Source of the DNA: RHKX01 sp963784885
GTDB lineage: Bacteria > Actinomycetota > Thermoleophilia > Solirubrobacterales > 70-9
Direction of reading: 5' to 3'
Assembly (NCBI GenBank): GCA_963784885.1
Contig: CAWATA010000001.1
Span: 11,118-75,117 of the forward strand
DNA: 64,000 nucleotides
In this document: piece after piece, positions 27,340-36,539 of the stretch
Layout of the letters: each line of letters begins with the position of its first letter
How positions within the stretch are numbered: position 1 is the first letter of the stretch
Position numbers and translations under genes: made by a program
Notes under the pieces: generated by a model
What the model saw: the letters and a program-made list of their open reading frames with translations, nothing else
What the model was told of the DNA's origin: nothing
Database searches by the model: none

Positions 27340-28295
27340 GTGGCTCTCCTCGACTGCACGCGGCGCAGGAGCTCGACGCAGCCGACGCCGTCGGCGTCGA
27401 GCCGGTCGAGGATCCGCTCGTAGCGGGCGTCGACCTCCTCGTGCTGACGGGCGGGAACCTCGGTGCGCCAGCGCTCGGCGTGAGCGTTGCGGACCCTGAC
27501 CCGACGGGTGAAGTAGGCGAGCATGGCGGCCTCGTTGCGGAGGCCGGCGAACTGCCGCAGCTTCCGGTAGGTCTTCTTGCGGCGGTTGCCGGAAACGAGG
27601 TCGTCGAGACTCACCTCGTGGACGCGCTCGCGGCCGGCGGCGCGGATCCCGGCTTCGATCCGGCGGATCCGCGCCTCCCACCACTCGAGGCCCTGGCTCA
27701 TGGTCCGCGGGTAGGCGAGCCAGCGCGCCTGCCCGACCCGGGACGCGGCGACGTCTCGGCCGTCGCGGACGACGTGGACGAAACGGGCCTCCGGGAAGAG
27801 CATGCCGAGCGGCCCCGCCTCGGCGACGACGTCACAGCTCTGCTCGATCAACCCCGCCCTCGCCTCCTCGGTCGCGAGCGGCCAAAGCAGGTCGAAGAAG
27901 AGCTGGCGGCACGCCGCCTCGGGCTCGCCGCCCTCGCAGCGCCGCAGGAACGAGTCGGTGGCCGCCTCGAGCCGCCGCCTGGGCACGTAGCGGTGCAGGC
28001 CGCGGAAGCTGCGCCGGGCGGGCTCGAAGTTGCGCCACCAGTAGTGGCGGAGCCGATAGGCGAAGAGGTCGGGACTGGTGCGGCCGGCGAGGACGTCGGG
28101 GAACCCGCCCGGGTCGACGTGGAAGCGCGCCTCGTTCGGCACCTTGCGGAACTGGCTGTGGGCGCCGAGGATCTTCGAGACGACGTGGGTACCGGATCGA
28201 CCGGTCCCGCCGATGAAGAGCAACGGCGTCGGGTCCCGCAATTCGGGTCTGGCTGTGCGGCCGGGCACAGCCTCGGTGTCGAGTCCGGTCGGCAT
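27336..28295 (-). CDS. Sulfotransferase paralogue 3, first gene of operon
   Basis: 319 residues from the ATG at 28295. PAPS loop LLFIGGTGRSGTHVVSKIL, segment NEARFHVDPGGFPDVLAG, 3'-phosphate motif FVHVVRDGRDVAAS. It opens the six-gene overlapping run that ends with the flippase. About 115 bases separate it from the FtsB/DivIC gene upstream, where the operon promoter may lie. Confidence 0.85.
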   Translation of the reverse strand: MPTGLDTEAVPGRTARPELRDPTPLLFIGGTGRSGTHVVSKILGAHSQFRKVPNEARFHVDPGGFPDVLAGRTSPDLFAYRLRHYWWRNFEPARRSFRGLHRYVPRRRLEAATDSFLRRCEGGEPEAACRQLFFDLLWPLATEEARAGLIEQSCDVVAEAGPLGMLFPEARFVHVVRDGRDVAASRVGQARWLAYPRTMSQGLEWWEARIRRIEAGIRAAGRERVHEVSLDDLVSGNRRKKTYRKLRQFAGLRNEAAMLAYFTRRVRVRNAHAERWRTEVPARQHEEVDARYERILDRLDADGVGCVELLRRVQSRRAT

Positions 28296-28410
28296 GGTGC
28301 TTGAAAGGGTGGCACGGGTCGCTGGAGGACCGCTGCGGGGCCCACCGAACCCGTCCCGGAAGGTTAGTGGACGGATCGCCGACCCGAACGCCGGACGGGC
28401 GGAATGTCGG

Positions 28411-28755
28411 CTACCTGATGCCGTCGAGCACGTATGCCTGCTCGGAGGAGTCCACGAGGCCGAGCTTGCGGGCCTCGGCCATCACCGCGGCGTCGCTCTC
28501 GAGCGCCTTCGCCTTGCGCGTGAGCTCGGCGTTCTCGACCTTGAGTTCGGCGAGGCTGGCCTCGGCGCCCTTCGACTCGCGCCAGCTCTCGAAGACGTGC
28601 AGGGACGGGCCGACGTAGGACGCGATGACGATGAAGAGGACGAGGACGAGGACGACGCGGCCGAAGCGGTCCCAGCGGATCCGTGACCCGCGGCTGCCGC
28701 GGGTCCCGCGCGGAGCGACGCGGGCGCGATAGCGGGGCTGGGCGACGGATGCCAT
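28411..28755 (-). CDS. FtsB/DivIC-type septum formation initiator
   Basis: 114 residues from the ATG at 28755. A basic cytoplasmic N-terminus, one membrane segment (VVLVLVLFIVIASYVG) and an extracellular coiled coil (ASLAELKVENAELTRKAKAL) ending with a short conserved tail, the layout of FtsB/DivIC. It is part of the divisome subcomplex with FtsL and FtsQ. Its place just downstream of eno is the standard actinobacterial arrangement. Confidence 0.82.
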   Translation of the reverse strand: MASVAQPRYRARVAPRGTRGSRGSRIRWDRFGRVVLVLVLFIVIASYVGPSLHVFESWRESKGAEASLAELKVENAELTRKAKALESDAAVMAEARKLGLVDSSEQAYVLDGIR

Positions 28756-28819
28756 TTGCAGGGCGATTCGGCGCCGAGCGCCGGACCCCTGCAAGCGAAT
28801 CGCAGCTTGCCGGACGGCC

Positions 28820-30109
28820 TCAGCGGCCGCTGAACGCGCTCAGGCCGGGAAAGGCGGCCGACGAGCCCAGCTCCTCCTCGATCCGCAGCAGCTGGTTGTA
28901 CTTCGCCACCCGATCGGAGCGGGACGGCGCCCCGGTCTTGATCTGCCCACACCCGGTGGCGACCGCGAGGTCGGCGATCGTCGTGTCCTCGGTCTCGCCG
29001 GAGCGGTGGGACATGACCGCCGAGTAGCCGGCGTCCCGAGCCATCCGCACGGCCTCGAACGTCTCGGTCAGCGTCCCGATCTGGTTGACCTTGACGAGGA
29101 TCGAGTTGCCGACGCCGCGCTCGATGCCGCGCGCGAGCCGCTCGGGGTTGGTGACGAAGAGATCGTCGCCGACGAGCTGGCAGCGGTCGCCGATGGCGTC
29201 GGTCAGGGCCTTCCAGCCGTCCCAATCCTCCTCGTCCATCCCGTCCTCGATCGAGAGGATCGGGTAGCGGTCGACCTTGTCGGCCCAGTAGTCGGCGAGT
29301 TCGGCGGCGCTCAGCGACCTCCGCTCGTGCGCGAGCTCGTAGGAGCCGTCGCCGTAGATCTCGCTCGTCGCCGGGTCGAGCGCGATGAAGACGTCCTTGC
29401 CGGGCTCGTAGCCCGCCGCGGCGATCCCGGCCACGAGCGCCTCGAGCGCCGCCTCGTTCGAGCTCAGGTCGGGCGCGAAGCCGCCCTCGTCCCCGACCGC
29501 GGTGTTCAGCCCGTTCGACTTCAGCCATCCCTTCAGGGCGTGGAAGACCTCGGTCCCCCAGCGCAGGCACTCGCCGAAGCTCGGCGCCCCCGCGGGCACG
29601 ATCATGAACTCCTGGAAGTCGACCGAGTTGTCGGCGTGAGCGCCGCCGTTGACGACGTTCATCATCGGGACCGGAAGGACGCCCTCCTCCCCGCCCCCGT
29701 AGACGCCGCCGAGATACCGGTAGAGCGGCTCGCCGGCGGCCTCCGCAGCGGCCCTGGCGGCCGCGAGCGAGGCTCCGAGGATCGCGTTGGCGCCGAGCCT
29801 GGACTTGTTCGGCGTCCCGTCGAGGTCGATCAGCGCACGGTCGACCGCCTCCTGGTCGGCGGCATCGACGCCGCTCAACGCTGCAGCGATCTCGCCGTTG
29901 ACGTTCGCGACCGCCCGGCGGACCCCCTTGCCGCCCCACTCCTCGCCGCCGTCGCGGAGCTCGGTGGCCTCGAACTCGCCGGTCGAGGCCCCCGACGGCA
30001 CCGCCGCCCTTCCCCTCGCCCCCCCGTCGAGCGTGATCTCCACCTCCACCGTCGGGTTGCCCCGGGAGTCGAGGATCTGGCGGCCGTGGACGTGCGTGAT
30101 GGAGGGCAT
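28820..30109 (-). CDS. eno: Enolase
   Basis: 429 residues from the ATG at 30109. ILDSRGNPTVEVE begins the enzyme, AAVPSGASTGEFEA is the mobile loop, FQEFMIVPAG, GDEGGFAPDL (general acid region), SIEDGMDEEDW and GDDLFVTNPE supply the Mg ligands, LVKVNQIGTLTE holds the base Lys and SHRSGETEDTTIAD the substrate loop. It interconverts 2-phosphoglycerate and phosphoenolpyruvate. No clean Shine-Dalgarno is visible; instead a repeat hairpin ends about 18 bases upstream of the start. Confidence 0.97.
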   Translation of the reverse strand: MPSITHVHGRQILDSRGNPTVEVEITLDGGARGRAAVPSGASTGEFEATELRDGGEEWGGKGVRRAVANVNGEIAAALSGVDAADQEAVDRALIDLDGTPNKSRLGANAILGASLAAARAAAEAAGEPLYRYLGGVYGGGEEGVLPVPMMNVVNGGAHADNSVDFQEFMIVPAGAPSFGECLRWGTEVFHALKGWLKSNGLNTAVGDEGGFAPDLSSNEAALEALVAGIAAAGYEPGKDVFIALDPATSEIYGDGSYELAHERRSLSAAELADYWADKVDRYPILSIEDGMDEEDWDGWKALTDAIGDRCQLVGDDLFVTNPERLARGIERGVGNSILVKVNQIGTLTETFEAVRMARDAGYSAVMSHRSGETEDTTIADLAVATGCGQIKTGAPSRSDRVAKYNQLLRIEEELGSSAAFPGLSAFSGR

Positions 30110-30121
30110 AGCGCGAGTGTA

Positions 30122-30204
30122 GTAACCCCGACCGGATCCTCCGCTGCGCGTCCGGTCCGGTCGGTCGGCGCGCGGTGCGGGGCGGGGTGACATGTGCGTC
30201 CGGC
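30122..30204 (-). repeat. Dispersed hairpin element, copy B1, in the enolase leader
   Basis: Read on the minus strand: a conserved upstream segment with CACATGTCACCCCGCCCCGC, then a perfect 9-bp stem CCGACCGGA/TCCGGTCGG (30128-30164) around the loop CCGGACGCGCAGCGGAGGA, then GGTTACT. The enolase ATG follows within 20 bases, so this copy would be at the 5' end of eno mRNA. Confidence 0.72.
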
Positions 30205-30240
30205 CCAGCCAGGGAGTCCGACACGGTGCTTTCCCGGCTG

Positions 30241-30322
30241 GGAGACACGCATATTTCATCCCGCCCGCTACCACCACGCCGACCGGCGGAAGCGGACGCG
30301 AGGCGGAGCATTCCGCCGGGGT
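30241..30322 (+). repeat. Dispersed hairpin element, copy B2
   Basis: Plus-strand orientation: GGAGACACGCAT, CATCCCGCCCGCTACCACC, then stem CCGGCGGAA/TTCCGCCGG (30283-30319) around GCGGACGCGAGGCGGAGCA, then GGTGG. It faces away from B1; between them an inverted repeat CCCGGCTGGG/CCCAGCC can pair. Together B1 and B2 fill the eno-mazG gap. Confidence 0.7.
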
Positions 30323-30326
30323 GGAC

Positions 30327-31049
30327 CTACTTCCGCAGCTCGTCCGCCGCCCGGCGGACCGCCAGCTCCGGGTCCACCCGGGCGGTCCGGGCGACGTCCA
30401 CCGCGGCGAGGAGGAGCCGGCCGATCGCCTCCTCGACCGCGGTCCGCTCCTCCGGGCCGGCGCGCTCGGGATCGGCCGACGGCGGGGCCGCCGCGACCGC
30501 CTCGGCGGCCGCGCGGAGCCGGGAGATCGCCTCATCGCGGTCGGCGGCGGGGCCGGCCAGCTCGGCGGAGGCCGCGCGCCGCTGGAGCTTGCGGGCGTAG
30601 AGCAGCCCGGGCAGGTTCTCGGGAACGTCGGCGAACGGGCCCTCGGCGCCGCGTCCCTCCTGCTCGCGCTTGATCCGGTCCCAGTTCGAGCGGACGTCCT
30701 CGGTACTCGTGACCTCGGTCTCGCCGAACACGTGCGGGTGGCGCCGGATCAGCTTCGCGGTCGTGTTCTCGGCGATCGCGCGCAGGTCGCCGGCATCGCG
30801 CTCCTCGAGGAGCAGGGCGAGGAAGTGGACCTGGAAGAGGACGTCTCCGAGCTCGTCGAGGAGCTTCGCGTCGTCGCCGGAGGCGGCGGCGTCGGCGAGC
30901 TCGTAGGCCTCCTCGACCGTGTGCGGGACGATCGAGCGCTCGTCCTGGGCGCGGTCCCAGGGGCACTCGCGGCGCAGCCGGCGGGTGATCGCATCGAGCT
31001 CGGCGATCGCCTCCGCACCGGACTCGGCACGGGCGGAGTCCGAGCTCAT
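30327..31049 (-). CDS. mazG: Nucleoside triphosphate pyrophosphohydrolase MazG
   Basis: 240 residues. The N-terminal MazG fold shows CPWDRAQDERSIVPHTVEEAYEL and ELGDVLFQVHFLALLLEE, with the ExxE and ExxD metal-binding residues. The second half, NWDRIKREQEG and VPENLPGLLYARKLQRRAA, matches the tandem MazG domain, which appears shortened and Ala-rich at the end. It removes non-canonical NTPs. The gene lies in the usual mfd-mazG-eno order. Confidence 0.9.
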   Translation of the reverse strand: MSSDSARAESGAEAIAELDAITRRLRRECPWDRAQDERSIVPHTVEEAYELADAAASGDDAKLLDELGDVLFQVHFLALLLEERDAGDLRAIAENTTAKLIRRHPHVFGETEVTSTEDVRSNWDRIKREQEGRGAEGPFADVPENLPGLLYARKLQRRAASAELAGPAADRDEAISRLRAAAEAVAAAPPSADPERAGPEERTAVEEAIGRLLLAAVDVARTARVDPELAVRRAADELRK

Positions 31050-31056
31050 CGACCGG

Positions 31057-32349
31057 TCAGGGAGTCGGGGTGGCGGGAGCGGTGCCGCCGGAGGTGGTCG
31101 GCGCAGCGCCGGTCGGCGGCGCGGCGCCGGTCGGAGCGCCGTTGGGTCCGAGCGGGACGGCGCCTGGCGGCGCCTGGGCCTCGGGGTTGGTGGCGGGCGG
31201 CTGCGGCCCCTGCGGCAGCCCCTGCTGGGCGGAGCCGTCGATCGAGATCGTCGAGGTGCCGGGCTCGATCGGCTGGCGGGAGAGCACCGCCGGCGGCGCC
31301 GGCTGTCCCGGCGCCGGCAAGGCCGTGGGGGTCACGAAGTTGCTGCAGAGCTCGATCGTCTCCTCAGGGGCGCAGATCGTCCGCGGCGTCCACTTGTCGG
31401 TGAAGTCGGCCTGGAAATCGGAGGCGATCTGCTGCTGCTTGGCGGAGACGAGCTGCTGCTCGATCGCGGCGCTCGCCTCCGACAGCGGCTGGGTCGTCTC
31501 CGGGTTGATCGCGGAGACCTCGAGCACGTAGTAGCCGCGGTCGGTCTTGAACGGCCCGACGATCTCGCCCTCCGAGGCCGAGAAGGCCTGCTCCTCGAGC
31601 TGCGGGTCGCCCTGGCCCGCGGTCAGACCCTCGAGCAGGCCGCCGCGATCCTTCGATGCCTGGTCCTGGGAGTACTGCTTGGCGACCTTCTTCCAGCTCG
31701 CATCGGAGTCGTCGGCCTCGAGCGCCTGCTTGGCCTTGTCGGCCTGCTCCTGCGAGGAGTTGAGGATCACCCTGACGTCACGGCTCGCCGGCTGGCGAAA
31801 GCTGTCGATGTTGACCTCGTAGAACTTCTTGACCTCGTCCTCGGAGACGTTCGGCTTGGTGACGACCTCCTGCTCGAGCTTGTCGCGCAGCAGCGTCAGC
31901 TCGACCTGCTCCTGGATGTCCTCGGGGCTGAACTTCGACTGCTCGACGAACTTCTGGAACTCCTTCTCGCTCGAGAAGGATTGCTCCTTGATCCGCTTCA
32001 GCTCCGCGTCGATGTCCGACTGATCGACGGTGATCCCGCGATCGGCGGCCTCACCCTTGACCCACTTGGCGAGGATCAGGCTCTGCATCGCCTGCTGGAC
32101 GAGCGAGTCGTACTGGGGGTCGTTCGCGGCCGGGACCTTGGGTAGACCGCCCTGAGCCGCCGCCTGGTCGAGCGCCGAGTCGAGGTCGTCCTGGGTGATG
32201 TCCCCGTCGTCGACGGTGTCGACGAACGCGACGTCGCCCTCCGGCAGGCCGGGCTGGCCGAGGCCGCTCGTGGCGGCGACCAGCGCCACCGCCCCGACGA
32301 GGATCAGGGCGAGGACGATCGCAAGGTTGCGCTTCCGGGACCGCGACAC
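31057..32349 (-). CDS. SurA/PrsA-like peptidyl-prolyl isomerase, exported
   Basis: 430 residues from a GTG at 32349. A basic start and hydrophobic segment (LAIVLALILVGAVALVAA) anchor or export it. A SurA-N-like helical domain follows (residues ~60-175, with LILAKWVKGEAADRGI and FVEQSKFSPEDIQEQVE). A parvulin domain comes next (about 185-285: DVRVILNSSQEQADKAKQAL, SKDRGGLLEG, EGEIVGPFKTDRGYYVLEV). The last 120 residues are a Pro/Ala/Gly-rich tail. It is expected to help fold secreted proteins outside the membrane. It sits eight bases from the mazG start. Confidence 0.85.
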   Translation of the reverse strand: MSRSRKRNLAIVLALILVGAVALVAATSGLGQPGLPEGDVAFVDTVDDGDITQDDLDSALDQAAAQGGLPKVPAANDPQYDSLVQQAMQSLILAKWVKGEAADRGITVDQSDIDAELKRIKEQSFSSEKEFQKFVEQSKFSPEDIQEQVELTLLRDKLEQEVVTKPNVSEDEVKKFYEVNIDSFRQPASRDVRVILNSSQEQADKAKQALEADDSDASWKKVAKQYSQDQASKDRGGLLEGLTAGQGDPQLEEQAFSASEGEIVGPFKTDRGYYVLEVSAINPETTQPLSEASAAIEQQLVSAKQQQIASDFQADFTDKWTPRTICAPEETIELCSNFVTPTALPAPGQPAPPAVLSRQPIEPGTSTISIDGSAQQGLPQGPQPPATNPEAQAPPGAVPLGPNGAPTGAAPPTGAAPTTSGGTAPATPTP

Positions 32350-32409
32350 GAGGGGGAAAGATAACCAACCGGCGGGCGCGCCCGCGCAGCTTCGCTCCCG
32401 GAGGGCCGC

Positions 32410-35400
32410 TCAGGCGGCTTCGGCTGCCGGCTCGCGCGAGGCGGAGATCGCCTCGGTGAGCTCGGCGAGGCGGGCCACGCGATCCGCCTCCGGCTCGTCC
32501 GCGCCGGGCGCGCGCAACGTCAGGCTGCCGTCGCGAGAGCTGTAGATCGCGTCCGCAAGCCGCTCGCGGATCCGGGCGACCCGGTCGGATTCGAAATCGA
32601 GCGGCTCGGCGACGATCCGGGCGCCACGGAGGACGAGGCTGCGGGCACCGTCGCGGCCGAGCTCGATCCGGGCGCGCTGGATCGCCAGCAGCGCCTCGAT
32701 CGGCTCCGGCGGGGGGCCGAAGCGATCGCGCAGCTCGTCGTGCAGCGAGCGCAGCTCGCCCGGGGCGCGGGCGCCGGCGATCCGGCGATGGATGTCGATC
32801 TTCGCCGCCTCGTAGGGGACGTAGGAGGAGGGGACGAAGGCGGAGACGTCGGTGTCGACCCGGACCTCTTCGTCGGTCCGCTCGCCGCCACCGGCGGCGC
32901 GCAGCTCGGCGACGGCCTGATCGAGCATCTCGACGTAGAGCTCGAAGCCGATCGCGGCGACATGACCCGACTGCTCGGCTCCGAGCAGGTCGCCGGCCCC
33001 GCGCAACTCGAGGTCGCGCATCGCGATCCGGAAGCCCGACCCGAGCTCGGTGTGGTCGGCGAGCGTCGCCAACCGGGCTGCCGCCTCGCGGGTCACGCCC
33101 TCCTCGGAGGGATAGAGCATGTAGGCGTAGGCGCGCTCGCGGGAGCGGCCCACGCGGCCGCGGATCTGGTACGCCTGCGCAAGCCCGAGGTTGTCGGCAC
33201 GCTCGACGATCAGGGTGTTGGCGGCGGGGACGTCGAGCCCCGACTCGATGATGGTCGTGGCGACGAGCACGTCCGCCTCCCCGCGCAGAAACGTGAGCAT
33301 CGTGGCCTCGAGCTCACCCTCGTCGAGTTGCCCGTGCGCCTCGATGAAGCGCGCCTCCGGAACCAGGGCCCGCAGCCGCTCGGCGGTGTCGTGGAGCGTC
33401 TCGACGCGGTTGTGGAGGAAGAAGGCCTGCCCGTCGCGCCGGACTTCGCGGCGCAACGCCTCGGCGACCAGCTCCTCGTCATAAGGGCCGACGTAGGTCC
33501 GGACCGGACGGCGGCCCTCCGGTGGGGTCTCGATCACGGATATGTCGCGCAGGCCGGCGAGGCTCATCTGCATCGTCCGCGGGATCGGCGTCGCCGACAT
33601 CGCGAGCACGTCGACCTTGAGCTTGAGCTGGCGCAGCAGCTCCTTCTGCTTGACGCCGAATCGCTGCTCCTCATCGATCACGAGCAGGCCGAGGTCACGG
33701 GCCCGGACGTCGCGCGAGAGCACCCGGTGGGTGCCGATCAGGATGTCGACCGACCCGTCGGCGAACCCGGCCAGCGCCTTCTTCACCTCGGCCGGCTTCC
33801 GCAGCCGGGAGACCATCTCGATCTCGTAGGGGAAGTCGCGAAGGCGCTCTCCGAAGGTGCCGAAGTGCTGGGTGGCGAGGATCGTCGTCGGCACCAGCAC
33901 CAGCACCTGCTTGCTGTCCGCAAGCGCCTTCTGTGCCGCCCGGATCGCGACCTCGGTCTTGCCGTAGCCGACGTCACCGCAGATCAGCCGGTCCATCGGG
34001 CGTTCCGACTCCATGTCGGCCTTGACCGCCTCGATCGCCTCGAGCTGGTCGGCCGTCTCGCGGAACGGGAACGAACGCTCGAGCCGTAGCTGCCACTCGC
34101 CGTCGGGCGAGAAGCCGTGGCCGCGGCGCGCCTGCCGCTCTGCGTAGAGGTTGATCAGCTCGCCCGCCAGCTCCCGGGCGGAGCGTCGCGCCCGGGCCTT
34201 CATCTGGCTCCAGCGCTTGCCGCCGAGCTTCGAGAGCTCGGGGTGCTCGCCGCCGACGTAGCGGGTGATCTTCGCCAGCTGCTCGGCCGGGACGAGGACC
34301 TTGTCGCCGTCGCGGTACTCGAGCTCGAGGTAGTCGCGGGTGATCCCGGCGACCGTCCGGGTGTCGAACCCGGCGAAGCGGGCGACGCCGTGGTCCTCGT
34401 GAACGACGTGCTCGCCGGCCGCGAGGTCGCCGAGCGAGGCCAGCCTGCCGCCGGTCGGGGCCGGGGCGGCGGCGCGGCGGCGATGGACGAGCCGGCGGAA
34501 CGGGACCACAGCGAGCCGCAGCGACGGCGAGACGAAGCCGTCGGCGACGCGGGCCTCGGCGAACAGCACAGCCGGATCGGCCGGCAGCGGCCCCGCGTCG
34601 AGCAGCTTCGGGGTCAGTCGATCGAGCGCGTAGCGGGCTCGCTCGGCCTCGCCGATCCGCTCGAACGCGACGACGGTCGTGTAGCCGGACCGCGTCTGCT
34701 TCTCGAGCTCGGGCTCCGCCTCGGCGAGGCTGCGCGCCGCCGATACCGGGATCGAGCCCCGGAACGCCTCCTCGCCCGATCCCGCGTCTCCCGCGTCGTC
34801 GGCTACGCCGCCCATGCAGAGAACCGCACGCGCCCGCAGCGGATCGCGGACGGCGACGTAGAGCTTCGCGACGTCCTCGTCGTGGATCGCCGCCCGGACG
34901 TCGGTGAGGTGGTCGTCGAGGGCCGCGTCGAGCTCGTCGGGGGCGGCTATGACGATCGCCGTGCGCTCGTCGATGAGGTCGAGGAACGCGCCGAAGCGGT
35001 CGGTCGGGAGGAGCTCGGCGAGTGGCCGCTCGGCGCCCTCCTCCTCGGCGTCGGCGAGCGCTTCGGTGGCGAGCAGACGATGGTCGGGATCGATCTCGGC
35101 TGCGGGATCGAGCTCGATCCGCTCGGCCTCACCGAGCGAGCGCTGCGTGAACGTCGAAAACCAGCGGATCGACTCGATCTCGTCGCCGAACAGCTCGATC
35201 CGGGCGGGCTGATCGACGGTCGAGCCGAAGACGTCGAGGATGCCGCCGCGGACCGCGAACTGGCCGCGGTCCTCGACCTGCTCGACTCGCTCGTAGCCCG
35301 ACCCCGCGAGGAGCTCGGCGACGTCGGCGAGGTCGATCTCCTCGCCCCTGGTGAGCGCGAAGCCGGCGGGTCGCAGCGAGGCATCCGGGACGGCTTCGGC

Positions 35401-35805
35401 GAGCGCGACGGCGCTTGCCACGACGACGGGCGGCTCGCCGTCGTCCTCGCCGACCAGAGCATCGAGCGCGGCGATCCGCAGGCCGACGAGATGCGGGGGC
35501 GGCGCCAGGTGCGACTCGTACCCGGTGCCGCGAGAGGGGTAATAGCGGACGCGGCGCGGCTCGAGGTAAGCGCCGAGCTCTGAGGCGAGGTCGCGGGCGC
35601 CACGGTCGTCGGCGGCGACGCAGAGGATCGGCCGCCCGCCGAGGCCGGGCTCGGCCTCCGCCAGCGCCGCGAGGAGGAAGGGGCGCAGCCCCGCCGAGAC
35701 GGGGGCGGCGAGCTCGTCGCCCGGCTCGGCCTTCGCGACGCGGCCCGCCAGCGCCGCGAAGGCGGCGTCGGCTTCGGCGATCTCGAGGAGCGGGCGGAGC
35801 GGCAC
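32410..35805 (-). CDS. mfd: Transcription-repair coupling factor
   Basis: 1,131 residues from a GTG at 35805. The UvrB-homology region is at the N-terminus (YYPSRGTGYESHLAP, RGGILDVFGS). The RNA polymerase-interacting domain has GEHVVHEDHGVARFAG and YLELEYRDGDKVLVP. The RecG-like motor has Walker A GDVGYGKTEVA, the DEEQ box LVIDEEQRFGVKQ, motif III MSATPIPRTMQMS and VATTIIESGLDVPAANT. A TRCF domain ends the protein. It removes stalled RNA polymerase and recruits UvrA to lesions. The frame upstream of 35805 overlaps the hydratase gene and is not part of it. Confidence 0.96.
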   Translation of the reverse strand: MPLRPLLEIAEADAAFAALAGRVAKAEPGDELAAPVSAGLRPFLLAALAEAEPGLGGRPILCVAADDRGARDLASELGAYLEPRRVRYYPSRGTGYESHLAPPPHLVGLRIAALDALVGEDDGEPPVVVASAVALAEAVPDASLRPAGFALTRGEEIDLADVAELLAGSGYERVEQVEDRGQFAVRGGILDVFGSTVDQPARIELFGDEIESIRWFSTFTQRSLGEAERIELDPAAEIDPDHRLLATEALADAEEEGAERPLAELLPTDRFGAFLDLIDERTAIVIAAPDELDAALDDHLTDVRAAIHDEDVAKLYVAVRDPLRARAVLCMGGVADDAGDAGSGEEAFRGSIPVSAARSLAEAEPELEKQTRSGYTTVVAFERIGEAERARYALDRLTPKLLDAGPLPADPAVLFAEARVADGFVSPSLRLAVVPFRRLVHRRRAAAPAPTGGRLASLGDLAAGEHVVHEDHGVARFAGFDTRTVAGITRDYLELEYRDGDKVLVPAEQLAKITRYVGGEHPELSKLGGKRWSQMKARARRSARELAGELINLYAERQARRGHGFSPDGEWQLRLERSFPFRETADQLEAIEAVKADMESERPMDRLICGDVGYGKTEVAIRAAQKALADSKQVLVLVPTTILATQHFGTFGERLRDFPYEIEMVSRLRKPAEVKKALAGFADGSVDILIGTHRVLSRDVRARDLGLLVIDEEQRFGVKQKELLRQLKLKVDVLAMSATPIPRTMQMSLAGLRDISVIETPPEGRRPVRTYVGPYDEELVAEALRREVRRDGQAFFLHNRVETLHDTAERLRALVPEARFIEAHGQLDEGELEATMLTFLRGEADVLVATTIIESGLDVPAANTLIVERADNLGLAQAYQIRGRVGRSRERAYAYMLYPSEEGVTREAAARLATLADHTELGSGFRIAMRDLELRGAGDLLGAEQSGHVAAIGFELYVEMLDQAVAELRAAGGGERTDEEVRVDTDVSAFVPSSYVPYEAAKIDIHRRIAGARAPGELRSLHDELRDRFGPPPEPIEALLAIQRARIELGRDGARSLVLRGARIVAEPLDFESDRVARIRERLADAIYSSRDGSLTLRAPGADEPEADRVARLAELTEAISASREPAAEAA

Positions 35806-35812
35806 CGGGCGG

Positions 35813-36538
35813 TCAGGCTTTGTAGCCCAGGCCGGGGCCCTCGCTCTGCCACTGCACCTGGCCCGCGCCCTCGGCGCGGGAGCGGTCCTCGACGCCGTCC
35901 CAGGCGTGCAGCATCTCCTTGATCCGGCTGACCGACTCGGGCGGGTGCTCGGAGACCTGGGTGGCGAGCTGGAGGGCGGCCTCCTCGGTCCGCGGCGCCG
36001 GCGCCACCTTGTGGACGATGCCCCAGCGGAACGCCTCGTCGACCGCGATCTCCTTCGAGGTGAGCAGCAGGTACTTCGCGACCGAGAGGCCACAGAGCGT
36101 GACCAGGCGGGCCGGGCCGACCGGGACGCCGAGACCGGCGCCGGGGAAGCGCAGGCGCATGTTCGAGCCGCCGACCCGGAGGTCGCAGGCGACGGCGATC
36201 TCGGCCCCGCCCCCGACGCAGGCGCCGTGGCAGGCGGCGATCGTCGGGCGCGGGAATCCCGTCAGCCCGTCGTAGAGGTCGGCGAAGAGCTGCATGCGCC
36301 GGATCGCGCCATCGCGGTCGAGATCCTCGCGGACGTCGGCGCCGGCGGAGAAGCCCATGTGGTCGGTCGAGGAGAGCACGAGCACCCGCAGGTCCTCGTC
36401 GCCGCGGGCGGCCTCGAGGTGCTCGAGCAGCTCCTCGAGCATCCGGGTGTTGATCGCGTTCCGCGCCTCGGGGCGGTCGAGCCGCAGGAGCCCGACGCCG
36501 TTGCCGTCGCGTTCGTAGGTGGTCAGTGCGTCGTCCAT
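35813..36538 (-). CDS. Enoyl-CoA hydratase/isomerase family protein
   Basis: 241 residues of crotonase fold: RLDRPEARNAINTRM, then the oxyanion-hole segment FSAGADVRED, then HGACVGGGAEIAVACDLRVG with the second backbone NH. In canonical hydratases a Glu follows shortly after; here the segment reads FPGAGLGVPVGPARLV, so the exact chemistry is open. Its presence between pth and mfd interrupts the usual pair and suggests insertion into the housekeeping run. Confidence 0.85.
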   Translation of the reverse strand: MDDALTTYERDGNGVGLLRLDRPEARNAINTRMLEELLEHLEAARGDEDLRVLVLSSTDHMGFSAGADVREDLDRDGAIRRMQLFADLYDGLTGFPRPTIAACHGACVGGGAEIAVACDLRVGGSNMRLRFPGAGLGVPVGPARLVTLCGLSVAKYLLLTSKEIAVDEAFRWGIVHKVAPAPRTEEAALQLATQVSEHPPESVSRIKEMLHAWDGVEDRSRAEGAGQVQWQSEGPGLGYKA

Positions 36539-36539
36539 C

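Noticed and set aside
30194..30310. Small ORF on the minus strand inside the B1-B2 element (starts MKYACLPAGK)
   Set aside because: It lies inside repeat sequence and copy C does not preserve it as a clear homologous peptide.
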